The notes: generated from the sequence alone by a model not told the origin. 64,000 nt of DNA from an uncultured Alphaproteobacteria bacterium (GCA_902614375.1 CACMKZ010000003.1:85471-149470), one strand, 5' to 3'. Shown: positions 17,321 to 24,921, counted from the first letter of the stretch. Made by a program: numbers and translations.

Positions 17321-18145
17321 ATGTACGTAGATAGTCATCAACATTTTTGGAAACTTTCAAGAGGAGATTACTCTTGGATGACCCCAGATATGAAAGTCTT
17401 ATATAAAGATTTTTTTCCAGAAGATCTTGAGCCACTTATAAAACAAAAAAATATAACTAAAACAGTAATTGTCCAAGCTGCTGACACGGTTGCTGAAACA
17501 GAATTTACATTAAGTTTAGCATCAAAATATGAATTTATTGCAGGCGTGGTGGGTTGGGTTGATCTAGATAGTAACAATGCTAAAGATGATATTGATAAAC
17601 TTTGTGAGAGTAAATTTTTAAAAGGTTTTAGACCTATGATACACGATATTCAAGATGATGCTTGGATGTTAAATGATCACTTAAAAGAAAATATAAAATA
17701 TTTAAATACAAAAAATTTAACTTTTGACGCTTTAGTTCGACCAAATCATCTTCAACATCTTATACAATTTGTTAAAAAATATGATTTCCTTCCTATAGTT
17801 ATTGATCATATTGCTAAGCCCGTAATTACTAAATCTGAAATTGACCAATGGAAAAAAGATATGACTGAACTATCAAATGCAAGTAATGTTTATTGTAAAT
17901 TCTCTGGAATTCTCACTGAAGTTGGTCCAGATTATACAAAAGAACAGCTTGATCCTTATATTGATTTTATTCTTAACACTTTTGGATCTGATAAATTAAT
18001 GTGGGGAAGTGATTGGCCTGTTTTAACAATGGCAGATAATTATTCAAATTGGTTTGATTTAGCAATGAATTATTGCAATTCTTTTTCTGAAGACGAAAAA
18101 AATAAAATATTTTCTCGAAATGCAACTCAATTTTATAGTCTTTAA
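17321..18145 (+). CDS. Amidohydrolase, L-fuconolactone hydrolase-like
   Basis: Probable lactonase that opens the lactone made by the aldo/keto reductase. It belongs to the amidohydrolase-2 (TIM-barrel) family of 4-sulfomuconolactone, rhamnonolactone and fuconolactone hydrolases. The 274-residue protein opens with D-S-H-Q-H-F-W (metal-site histidines 6 and 8), followed by the family-typical GVVGWVDL, a VIDHIAKP strand with another histidine, and the terminal GSDWPVL aspartate. It starts on the base after the stop of the fuconate dehydratase gene, so the two are co-translated. Specificity among six-carbon lactones is inferred from this placement. Confidence 0.87.
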   Translation: MYVDSHQHFWKLSRGDYSWMTPDMKVLYKDFFPEDLEPLIKQKNITKTVIVQAADTVAETEFTLSLASKYEFIAGVVGWVDLDSNNAKDDIDKLCESKFLKGFRPMIHDIQDDAWMLNDHLKENIKYLNTKNLTFDALVRPNHLQHLIQFVKKYDFLPIVIDHIAKPVITKSEIDQWKKDMTELSNASNVYCKFSGILTEVGPDYTKEQLDPYIDFILNTFGSDKLMWGSDWPVLTMADNYSNWFDLAMNYCNSFSEDEKNKIFSRNATQFYSL

Positions 18146-18176
18146 AAGATTATATAAATTTAAATTTAATTAAGCG

Positions 18177-19637
18177 ATGAAACAAAACTATTTTGAGCCA
18201 ACTTGGTCATCAATAAAACAACATCAAACACCAAATTGGTTTAAAAAAGCGAAGTTTGGTATTTATGCTCATTGGGGAATCTATTCTGTTCCAGCTGCTG
18301 GACCCAATGTGACGTGGTATCCTTATTGGATGTATAGACCACCTAGTCCTCAGTTTGATTATCATTGTAAACATTATGGTCATCCATCTAAATTTGGATA
18401 TAAAGATTTTATACCAATGTTTACTGCTGAAAAATTTAATGCAGAAGAGTGGGCAGATTTGTATTATCGATCTGGAGCAAAATTTGCTGGACCAGTAGCA
18501 GAGCATCATGATGGTTTTCCAATGTGGAATTGTTCTGATACTGAATGGTGTGCATCCAAGATGGGGCCAAAAAGAGATATTGTTGGAGAACTTGCTAAAG
18601 CAATTAGAAACAAAGGGATGAAATATATGGTAGCAATGCATCATGCTGAAAACTGGTTTTTTTTCCCACACTGGAATAATGATTTTGATACATCAAAAAA
18701 GGAATATGAAAGTTTATATGGTGAACTTCACAATTTAGATTTAATAGGAAATCAGGCTGTATATCCTGATCATTGGGGTAGAAAAAATGAACATCAAGAC
18801 AAGCCTAGTAAAGCTTTTCATGATAGATGGTTAAATAGATTAAAAGAAGTAGTAGATAATTATAAACCAGACTATGTATGGTTTGATTTTGGAATTAGAT
18901 TTATTCATGAAAAGTATAAAAAAGATTTTCTTTCATATTATTATAACAAAGAAACTGAGTGGGGTAATGAAGTAGTTGTATCTTATAAATGGCATGATCT
19001 TCCCCCCGGCTCTGGATTATTAGATCTTGAACTAGGAAGAGAGTCAGAATTAACCCACTATGATTGGATTACTGATACCACAGTCCACGATGGAAGTGCT
19101 TGGGCTTATATGAAGAATTCAAAATATAAAACTACGACAGATTTAGTTCACTACTTAATAGATAATGTTAGTAAAAATGGATACATGCTCTTAAATATTG
19201 GGCCAAAACCTGATGGAACAATTCCAGAAGAAGATAAAAATCTTTTAGAAGGTATTGGAAATTGGCTTGATGTAAATGGAGAAGCAATATTTGAAACAGA
19301 AACATGGGATCAATATGGAGAAGGCCCAACTAAAATGAATGAAGCAGGACCTTTTTCAGATAATCGAGCAAAACTAATTTATACTGCTAAAGATTTTAGG
19401 TTCACTACAAAAGATAATTTTTTGTATGCAACTGTATTAGGATGGCCTAGCAAAGATTTTACTATAAAAAGTATATATAAACTTTTTGATAATGAAATTG
19501 AAAGGGTAGAATTATTAGGAAGTACTGATAAAGTAGAATGGAAACATACCAGAGATGGACTCCATATAACAAGACCAGATAATAAACCATGTGAGCATGC
19601 ATACAGTTTTAAAATAACAAGAAAGGAATATTTATAA
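18177..19637 (+). CDS. Alpha-L-fucosidase, glycoside hydrolase family 29
   Basis: Retaining glycosidase releasing alpha-linked L-fucose (or, in some members, L-galactose). GH29 features over 486 residues are WFKKAKFGIYAHWGIYSVPA at the N-terminus, EHHDGF (residues 109-114) with the substrate-binding histidines, and YVWFDFG, whose aspartate (residue 237) aligns with the catalytic nucleophile. NGYMLLNIGPKPDGTIP is followed by a C-terminal beta domain. No signal peptide or lipobox is present, so the enzyme should be cytoplasmic. It is 31 bases after the lactonase gene and directly abuts the mutarotase gene. The host apparently imports small fucosides whole and cleaves them inside. Confidence 0.92.
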   Translation: MKQNYFEPTWSSIKQHQTPNWFKKAKFGIYAHWGIYSVPAAGPNVTWYPYWMYRPPSPQFDYHCKHYGHPSKFGYKDFIPMFTAEKFNAEEWADLYYRSGAKFAGPVAEHHDGFPMWNCSDTEWCASKMGPKRDIVGELAKAIRNKGMKYMVAMHHAENWFFFPHWNNDFDTSKKEYESLYGELHNLDLIGNQAVYPDHWGRKNEHQDKPSKAFHDRWLNRLKEVVDNYKPDYVWFDFGIRFIHEKYKKDFLSYYYNKETEWGNEVVVSYKWHDLPPGSGLLDLELGRESELTHYDWITDTTVHDGSAWAYMKNSKYKTTTDLVHYLIDNVSKNGYMLLNIGPKPDGTIPEEDKNLLEGIGNWLDVNGEAIFETETWDQYGEGPTKMNEAGPFSDNRAKLIYTAKDFRFTTKDNFLYATVLGWPSKDFTIKSIYKLFDNEIERVELLGSTDKVEWKHTRDGLHITRPDNKPCEHAYSFKITRKEYL

Positions 19638-19961
19638 ATGATTAGATTAGGTATGACTCTTGGAATTAAAGAGGAAAAAATAGAAGAATATAAAAAACTT
19701 CATGCAAATGTTTGGCCTGAAGTCTTAGAAAATTTAACAGAACTTAATTTTAAGAATTATTCTATATATTTGCATAAAAATACTCTTTTTGGATATGTTG
19801 AATATCACGGAGACAATCTTGATAGAGATAACAAGTTAATGGCTTCAAACCCTAAAGTTCAAGAGTGGTGGAGTGTTTGTGGACCATGTCAAATTCCAGA
19901 CCCAAATAGAAAAAAAGGAGAATGGTGGTCTAGTATGGAAGAAGTTTTTCATCACGACTAA
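19638..19961 (+). CDS. L-rhamnose/L-fucose mutarotase family protein (DUF718)
   Basis: Small alpha-beta barrel protein (107 residues) that interconverts the anomers of a 6-deoxy-L-sugar, so that the enzyme-released anomer suits the dehydrogenase. Family features are the RLGMTLGIKEEKIEEYKKLH start, HANVWPEV with the catalytic histidine, NYSIYLHKNTLFGYVEY and the WWSVCGPCQIPDP tail motif. It starts immediately after the fucosidase stop. DUF718 includes rhamnose mutarotase RhaM and fucose mutarotases of oxidative fucose clusters; neighbours here favour fucose. Confidence 0.9.
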   Translation: MIRLGMTLGIKEEKIEEYKKLHANVWPEVLENLTELNFKNYSIYLHKNTLFGYVEYHGDNLDRDNKLMASNPKVQEWWSVCGPCQIPDPNRKKGEWWSSMEEVFHHD

Positions 19962-19969
19962 AGTTAATT

Positions 19970-20866
19970 ATGAAAATCAAAATTTGTTCAGTTGGTGAAT
20001 GTATGATTGAAATTGCCAATACTAAGAATAATATTTTTCAACAATCATTTGCAGGTGATACGCTAAATTTTTGTAACTATATTGATAAAAAATATTTTGA
20101 TGTCTCTTTTTTTACAGCCATTGGTAAAACTAGTGTAAACAGATCAGTTTTGGAATTCATAAATTCTAAAAAAATTTCAACAAAATTAATTAAGCAAGTT
20201 AATAGTCATGAAATTGGTTTATATTTAATTAAGAATAGAAATAACGGAGAAAAACAATTTTTTTATTGGAGAGATAATAGTGCAGCAAAATATTACTTTA
20301 ATAAGATAGATTTTGTTTCATTATTTAAAAATTTGAAGAATTTTGATTATATCTATTTTTCTGGAATTACACTTTCAATTATTGATCCATCTAAAATAAG
20401 TAATTTTGTTAATTTGTTAAAATTATTAAATAATAAAAAAGTAAAAATTATCTTTGATTTTAATATTAGAATTAATCGATGGACTAAAAAAAATTTAAAC
20501 AATTTTTTGCATTCTATTTTAAATTTTGTTGATATTTGTTTTGTGTCAGGTGAAGATCTACAATTTTGGAAAAATGATAATAGTTTAAGTAATTTTGAAA
20601 AATTAATAAATAAATACAAAATAGATCATGGTATATTTAGAAAAAATGCTAAATTAACTTACTCAATTCAAAATAAAAAAAAATATACAATAAGAAATAA
20701 ATTTATTAGAAAAGTAATTGATACTTCAGGAGCTGGAGATGGATTTAATGCTGCCTACGTATCAAATTTTATTATTCATAACGATCCAGCTTTAGCTCTG
20801 AAAGAAGCCAGTCTTCTGGGCTCGAAGATAATCATGCAAAAAGGAGCAATAGTTGATGTTAAATAG
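19970..20866 (+). CDS. kdgK: 2-keto-3-deoxygluconate kinase (PfkB family)
   Basis: Phosphorylates 2-keto-3-deoxy-D-gluconate at C6 with ATP. The 298-residue ribokinase-fold protein begins KICSVGECMIEI, typical of KdgK. It carries NSAAKYYF, characteristic of this group, and ends with the anion-hole and catalytic motif DTSGAGDGFNAAY (catalytic aspartate 257). It lies eight bases after the mutarotase gene, and its end overlaps the aldolase gene. It is very lysine- and asparagine-rich and more AT-biased than the fucose genes before it. The substrate should be the UxuA product; 6-deoxy sugars such as 2-keto-3-deoxy-fuconate cannot be phosphorylated at C6. Confidence 0.88.
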   Translation: MKIKICSVGECMIEIANTKNNIFQQSFAGDTLNFCNYIDKKYFDVSFFTAIGKTSVNRSVLEFINSKKISTKLIKQVNSHEIGLYLIKNRNNGEKQFFYWRDNSAAKYYFNKIDFVSLFKNLKNFDYIYFSGITLSIIDPSKISNFVNLLKLLNNKKVKIIFDFNIRINRWTKKNLNNFLHSILNFVDICFVSGEDLQFWKNDNSLSNFEKLINKYKIDHGIFRKNAKLTYSIQNKKKYTIRNKFIRKVIDTSGAGDGFNAAYVSNFIIHNDPALALKEASLLGSKIIMQKGAIVDVK

Positions 20867-21416
20867 CGAATTACAATTAAAACTAAAAGAACAAAAAATT
20901 TTACCAATTCTTAATACTACAACTGTAAGCAATGATATTGATCGCTTAAGCAAATATTTAGAGAAAAATAGATCTATTCGATATATTGAAGTAACACTGA
21001 GAGAAAATCAATCTTTTGATATAGCATTAGAATTACAAAAACATTTTACTAAACATAAATTTGGGTTGGGGTCAGTTTTAACAAAAGAAGATTTTATTAA
21101 AGGTCAAGATCATAATTTTAACTTTTTTGTTTCTCCTGGAATTGTTGATGAGGTTTTAGAAATTAATAATTTATTATATATTCCTGGAGCTGAAACAGTT
21201 AGTGAATTTATATATCTATATAAAAAAGGTTATAAAATAATTAAATTTTTTCCAGCAAATTTAAATGGAGAGCAAAAAAAATTACAATCAATTGAAAATA
21301 TTCTAAAGGATATAAAATTTATTCCAACAGGTGGAGTCAATAAAGATAATATTAATAAATATCTAGATTTAAAAAATGTTTTATGTGTTGGAGCTTCAAA
21401 TTTCGAAGAGTTTTAA
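20856..21416 (+). CDS. eda: KDPG/KDPGal aldolase family protein
   Basis: Class I aldolase that splits 2-keto-3-deoxy-6-phosphogluconate (or -galactonate) into pyruvate and glyceraldehyde 3-phosphate. The protein has 186 residues, compared with about 210 for typical Eda. Visible are the strand YIEVTLRE with the catalytic glutamate, FFVSPGI, IPGAETVSE, and the Schiff-base lysine 130 in IIKFFPAN, followed by FIPTGGVNKDNI (phosphate site). ATG at 20856 has an AAGGAG ten bases upstream; a TTG three bases earlier is less likely. It is the last gene of the fucose operon and shares TTAA as stop codons with the convergent agmatinase-like gene. Confidence 0.88.
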   Translation: MLNSELQLKLKEQKILPILNTTTVSNDIDRLSKYLEKNRSIRYIEVTLRENQSFDIALELQKHFTKHKFGLGSVLTKEDFIKGQDHNFNFFVSPGIVDEVLEINNLLYIPGAETVSEFIYLYKKGYKIIKFFPANLNGEQKKLQSIENILKDIKFIPTGGVNKDNINKYLDLKNVLCVGASNFEEF

Positions 21417-22351
21417 TTTACTTTTGTCATAGTACAAAGCATTTCAAAGGCAATTGTTGCTCCTACTAATGAAGTCATATTATTTACATCAAATGGTGGT
21501 GATACCTCTACAACATCACCTCCTACAAAATTGATTTTGTTTAGTGCTCTTATAATAGTTTGTGCCTCTCTCACATTAAAACCTCCAACTTCTGGAGTGC
21601 CAGTACCTGGTGCAAAAGTTGGGTCTATTCCATCAATATCAAATGTAAAATAAGTATCTGTATGAACTAGAACTTCATAAATTTTTTCAATACATTTATT
21701 AAATCCCATTTCATAATAATCATCTATAGTAATAATAGTTACACCTTGTTCTCTAGCCCAACTTAAATCTTCAGGATCATATAAAGCTCCACGAAGACCA
21801 AGGATTACATATTTTTTTGGATCAATTAGATTTTCTTCTATAGCTCTTCTAAATGGTGTGCCGTGAGTATATTTAAATCCTCCAAAATAAGTGTCCCAAG
21901 TATCAGAATGAGAATCAAACTGAAATAAACCGATTGGTTTTTCTTTTGCTATACCTCTAAGAATTGGTAGGCTAATTAAGTGATCACCTCCAATTGATAA
22001 TGGTATTGTTTTGGAATTATAAATATTTGAGTAAAATTTTTCTATTTTATCTAAACTATCATTTAGGTCTGCTGGATTTACCGGACAATCACCAATATCT
22101 GCAATATTAAATTTATCATAAGGGCTCTTAAGTGAAACAGGGTGATAAAGCCTTACAAGTGACGATGCATTTCTAATTTCTCTTGGCCCATGTCTAGCGC
22201 CAGGTCTATTAGTAGTTCCTCCATCCCATGGTACGCCTGCAACACAGTAGTCTAATTTATTTAAATCTTTTATAATAGGTAAACGAAAAAAAGTAGCAAC
22301 GTCAGCAAAGCGAGGAGTTTCCATACTAGATAGAGGTTTAATTTGAGTCAT
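21413..22351 (-). CDS. Agmatinase/ureohydrolase family protein
   Basis: Manganese-type ureohydrolase (arginase/agmatinase/guanidinobutyrase family), 312 residues, releasing urea from a guanidino compound. Metal-binding motifs are SIGGDHLIS, FDSHSDTWD and FDIDGIDPTFAPGTGTPE, all intact. The N-terminal GVPWDGGTTNRPGARHGP is typical of SpeB-like agmatinases and guanidinobutyrases. The substrate (agmatine, 4-guanidinobutyrate, guanidinopropionate or guanidine) cannot be settled without a tree, and no polyamine gene lies beside it. It is convergent with the aldolase gene and divergent from the peroxiredoxin gene. Confidence 0.88.
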   Translation of the reverse strand: MTQIKPLSSMETPRFADVATFFRLPIIKDLNKLDYCVAGVPWDGGTTNRPGARHGPREIRNASSLVRLYHPVSLKSPYDKFNIADIGDCPVNPADLNDSLDKIEKFYSNIYNSKTIPLSIGGDHLISLPILRGIAKEKPIGLFQFDSHSDTWDTYFGGFKYTHGTPFRRAIEENLIDPKKYVILGLRGALYDPEDLSWAREQGVTIITIDDYYEMGFNKCIEKIYEVLVHTDTYFTFDIDGIDPTFAPGTGTPEVGGFNVREAQTIIRALNKINFVGGDVVEVSPPFDVNNMTSLVGATIAFEMLCTMTKVN

Positions 22352-22399
22352 AAAACTATCTTATGATATATAGAATTGGATTATACAAGACAAATTAGT

Positions 22400-22942
22400 A
22401 TGGATTATAGTAAATTTCCTAAACCGCAAGATGACGGAAAAGCTGATCATCTTTTAAGTAAGTTTTTGCCGGATATTTCTCTTAAAAATCAACAGGGAAA
22501 TCTATTAAAAATAAAAAGATCTGACACTTTCCGTTTAATTTTATATTTTTATTCTATGACAGGTAATCCAAATGAAAGTTTACCTAAAAATTGGAATAAA
22601 ACTCCAGGAGCCATTGGCTGTACTTTGGAGACCTGTAGCTTTAGAGATAATTATGAAGAATTAATCAAACTAAATGCGCTGCCTATAGGAATATCAACTC
22701 AAACAATAGATTATATTAAGGAAATGACAGATAGATTAGCAATTCCCTATGATGTTTTAAGTGATTCAGAAAATATTTTGCTCAATTCATTAAAAATGCC
22801 TTATTTTGAAATTGAAAACAAAATTTATTTTAAAAGATTAACTCTTATTGTGGAAAAAAATATTGTTAAAAAAGTATTCTACCCTATTTTTCCTCCTAAC
22901 AAACATATAAATGAAGTTCTACAATGGCTAAAAGAAAACTAA
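22400..22942 (+). CDS. Peroxiredoxin, PrxQ/BCP-like
   Basis: Thiol peroxidase of the AhpC/TSA superfamily, about 180 residues, reducing hydroperoxides. The active-site segment PGAIGCTLETCSFRD holds two cysteines spaced C-x4-C as in PrxQ/BCP. Two extra residues lie between the PG and the peroxidatic GCT, a variant typical of a distinct alphaproteobacterial group. The mid-region IGISTQTIDYIKEM and the YDVLSDSE segment fit the fold. ATG at 22400 is chosen; a TTG at 22376 would add eight residues and sits eight bases after a TATGAT hexamer. The 3' end overlaps the following exported-protein gene by 19 bases. Confidence 0.82.
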   Translation: MDYSKFPKPQDDGKADHLLSKFLPDISLKNQQGNLLKIKRSDTFRLILYFYSMTGNPNESLPKNWNKTPGAIGCTLETCSFRDNYEELIKLNALPIGISTQTIDYIKEMTDRLAIPYDVLSDSENILLNSLKMPYFEIENKIYFKRLTLIVEKNIVKKVFYPIFPPNKHINEVLQWLKEN

Positions 22943-23259
22943 CTATTTTTTTATTTTCTGTATTTTTGTTTTTTTCTAACCTTTCAACAGCTAATCCAAA
23001 TATAGATCAATGGCTAGAGTCAGAGAAATCTTATAAAGATCTTATCAATGAGGGATTTGAAGTTAAAAGCTACGCTATAAGTGACATAGAGGTTGTAAAT
23101 GATTTAACAATAATCTTATTTGTTACAGTTCTCCAAAAAGATAACAAAGTATATGAGTGTCAGGAATATCAAACTATAGATAAAAATGTCGAGACTTTAG
23201 ATATGAACTTAATATGTAAAGAATTAGTTCAACCTTATGAAAGAGGTATAGGAACTTAG
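22924..23259 (+). CDS. Small exported protein of unknown function
   Basis: 111 residues with a clear N-terminal signal peptide (KRKLTIFLFSVFLFFSNLSTA|NP), so the mature product of about 88 residues is periplasmic. Two cysteines in the mature part (VYECQEY and NLICKEL) could form a disulfide. I do not recognise the family. The predicted strand-rich core (YAISDIEVVNDLTIILFVTVLQ) suggests a small beta protein. It overlaps the end of the peroxiredoxin gene and shares its terminal TTAG with the convergent NUDIX gene. Co-transcription with a peroxiredoxin would fit an oxidative-stress or envelope role, which is speculation. Confidence 0.75.
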   Translation: MAKRKLTIFLFSVFLFFSNLSTANPNIDQWLESEKSYKDLINEGFEVKSYAISDIEVVNDLTIILFVTVLQKDNKVYECQEYQTIDKNVETLDMNLICKELVQPYERGIGT

Positions 23260-23837
23260 GTTCGTTCAATATTTAAAAAAAACCACTGTAATGCTATTAG
23301 TGTAAGCCCATTTAAAATTTGTTTTTTATTCATTTTTGTTTTTACCTCATTAAAACTATAACTTTTAACTAATATATCCTCATTTTCATTCTCTAGACCT
23401 CTTATAATTTCTTTATCGGGAGCAATTACCTCACCTAAAAAAAGATTATAAAAAGATTCAGATGATCCTGGGGCAGGAAAGTAACCTTGTATAGATGTAA
23501 GATTACTTACTTCACATCCAGTTTCTTCCAAGCATTCTCTCTTTGCAGTATCTTCTGGAGTTTCACCAAGGTCAATTATTCCAGCAACTATTTCATCTAG
23601 ATAATTTTGATTATCTTTAGAAATTGTCCCTGGTCTGAACTGTTGAATTAAAACGATTTTTTTATTTATAGGGTCATATGGTAAGACCGCAGATACTTGT
23701 GCACCACCAAATAACTCCCTTTTTATTTCGTTACTCCAATTCCCATCATATTTTTTGTATTTTAGAGTAACTTCATTCATTTTAAAGAAACCGTTGTGAA
23801 TATTCTTTTTATCTAAAATTTTAAATTTTGGACTCAT
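23256..23837 (-). CDS. NUDIX hydrolase, ADP-ribose pyrophosphatase-like
   Basis: Mg2+-dependent pyrophosphohydrolase, 193 residues. The NUDIX box is intact around residues 90-115: GIIDLGETPEDTAKRECLEE followed by TG, matching G-x5-E-x7-R-E-x2-E-E-x-G. The upstream ALVLIQQFRPG-like strand (here IVLIQQFRPGT) and the downstream GYFPAPGSSESFYNLFLGEV segment resemble NudF-type ADP-ribose pyrophosphatases. The physiological substrate is probably ADP-ribose or a related nucleoside diphosphate sugar. The gene is divergent from msrA across 40 bases. Confidence 0.9.
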   Translation of the reverse strand: MSPKFKILDKKNIHNGFFKMNEVTLKYKKYDGNWSNEIKRELFGGAQVSAVLPYDPINKKIVLIQQFRPGTISKDNQNYLDEIVAGIIDLGETPEDTAKRECLEETGCEVSNLTSIQGYFPAPGSSESFYNLFLGEVIAPDKEIIRGLENENEDILVKSYSFNEVKTKMNKKQILNGLTLIALQWFFLNIERT

Positions 23838-23842
23838 AAAAA

Positions 23843-23870
23843 TTGATATATTTTATATTACATATATATT
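23843..23870 (+). promoter_or_regulatory. Predicted sigma-70 promoter of msrA, near-leaderless
   Basis: TTGATA at 23843-23848 and TATATT at 23865-23870 are separated by 16 bases, each matching five of six consensus positions. Only seven bases separate the -10 hexamer from the msrA ATG, so the transcript would begin at or within about two bases of the start codon. No Shine-Dalgarno could fit. Confidence 0.5.
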
Positions 23871-23877
23871 TATAATT

Positions 23878-24339
23878 ATGGAAAAAGCATTATTTGGTGC
23901 AGGTTGTTTCTGGGGTGTGGAAGAAACTTTTTGTAAAACTCCAGGCGTAATAAATACCTTAGTTGGTTATTCTGGAGGCGATACTATTAACCCTTCCTAT
24001 GAAAGTGTTTGCCAAGGAAATACAAATCATACTGAGGTTGTTTTAGTTGAATTTGATAACTCTAAAATATCTTATGAAGATCTTTTGATGGTTTTCTGGA
24101 AGTGTCATGATCCTACTACTTTAAATAGACAAGGTCCTGATATCGGAACACAATATAGGTCAGCGATATACTATTATAACGAAGATCAAAAAAATAAATC
24201 TATTCATTCTAAAAATGAATATGCTAAAAGTGCAGGATTAAATATTGTTACTGAAATATCAGAAGCTAAGGAATTCTATAAAGCTGAAGAATATCATCAA
24301 AAATATATTCAAAAAACAGGCTTACACTGCGCTATATAG
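23878..24339 (+). CDS. msrA: Peptide-methionine (S)-S-oxide reductase MsrA
   Basis: Repairs oxidised methionine in proteins and free methionine sulfoxide. The 153-residue protein opens directly with the catalytic motif FGAGCFWGVEE (Cys10), followed by VGYSGG, GNTNHTEVV, FWKCHDPTTLNRQGPDIGTQYRS and YHQKYIQK, all diagnostic. A C-terminal cysteine (GLHCAI) can serve as the resolving residue. No signal peptide, so cytoplasmic. A promoter-like pair lies directly before the ATG, suggesting a leaderless transcript. The neighbourhood includes another oxidative-stress gene, the peroxiredoxin about 1 kb upstream. Confidence 0.97.
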   Translation: MEKALFGAGCFWGVEETFCKTPGVINTLVGYSGGDTINPSYESVCQGNTNHTEVVLVEFDNSKISYEDLLMVFWKCHDPTTLNRQGPDIGTQYRSAIYYYNEDQKNKSIHSKNEYAKSAGLNIVTEISEAKEFYKAEEYHQKYIQKTGLHCAI

Positions 24340-24359
24340 ATTAATTCTTTAGGGAGTTT

Positions 24360-24542
24360 ATGTCTGTCGATTTTTATTACGCATTTTTAACAGGTTGGGT
24401 AATACTTCTATTATTTTGGAGTACTATTGTTTTCTTTATATATCTTAGAAAACCTCCTAAATCCAAATTAACTAAAAGTTTTATAATCAAATCTTATCTG
24501 TTTTTTTTGGCACTATTGTTAATAATTTTAATTTTTCGATAA
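24360..24542 (+). CDS. Small membrane protein of unknown function
   Basis: 60 residues, mostly two hydrophobic helices: residues about 7-28 (FLTGWVILLLFWSTIVFFIY) and about 44-59 (YLFFLALLLIILIF). They are joined by a short basic loop (LRKPPKSKLTKS) that would face the cytoplasm. An AGGGAG ribosome-binding site lies seven bases before the ATG, unusual for this window and good support for translation. It follows msrA by 20 bases and may share its transcript. Family not recognised. Confidence 0.6.
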   Translation: MSVDFYYAFLTGWVILLLFWSTIVFFIYLRKPPKSKLTKSFIIKSYLFFLALLLIILIFR

Positions 24543-24696
24543 ACCGATTCGTTTTTATTATAAATTATGTATCAACATATAGTAGGTCAAAAAGATTAAG
24601 ATACTAACATATTGATAATTAACAACTTTTTTATATTTAATGTTGAATACTGGTTTTTTCATAAATATAAACTACCTCCAAATTAATAAAATTATT

Positions 24697-24921
24697 ATGT
24701 CTATATTAAAAAACTATTTTAAACAAAACAGTGTGATGCACAGTTTCTCAAGTTGCCAATGGCCAATTGGAGATCCACAAGAGAAAGATTTTCATTTTTG
24801 TGAAGCTGATACCGTTGCTGGGAAGCCTTATTGTCAGAGTCACTGTGATGTTGCATACATTGACGAAAAAGAGCTTAAAAAAGAAAAAGAAGCTCAAAAA
24901 AATCGTCGCATTGCTGCTTAA
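24697..24921 (+). CDS. GcrA-like protein reduced to the sigma-interacting C-terminal domain
   Basis: 74 residues. The core CQWPIGDPQEKDFHFCEAD continues with PYCQSHCDVAY. It matches the C-terminal domain of the alphaproteobacterial cell-cycle regulator GcrA (C-x-W-P-I-G-D-P, F-x-F-C, P-Y-C-x-x-H). In Caulobacter that domain binds domain 2 of sigma-70. The N-terminal helix-turn-helix that reads methylated GANTC DNA is absent: only about 20 residues precede the core. ATG at 24697 is preferred because a start at 24640 would add an unlikely FININYLQINKIIM stretch and still no DNA-binding domain. It stands alone, in a 150-base upstream gap. It may act through RNA polymerase without its own DNA contact. 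Confidence 0.78.
   Translation: MSILKNYFKQNSVMHSFSSCQWPIGDPQEKDFHFCEADTVAGKPYCQSHCDVAYIDEKELKKEKEAQKNRRIAA

Noticed and set aside
18210..18671. 153-codon open frame antisense to the fucosidase gene
   Set aside because: It lies wholly inside a well-supported GH29 gene, has no recognisable motif or ribosome-binding site, and its residue pattern reflects the opposite-strand codons.
24567..24599. Ten-codon open frame upstream of the GcrA-like gene, as a possible regulatory leader peptide
   Set aside because: Such short frames are common by chance in this base composition; there is no ribosome-binding site, no runs of a regulatory amino acid and no terminator-like stem after it.
24541..24696. 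GATTC (a GANTC methylation site) before the GcrA-like gene as evidence of cell-cycle control
   Set aside because: A single GANTC is expected every few hundred bases by chance, and the GcrA-like protein lacks the domain that reads the site.
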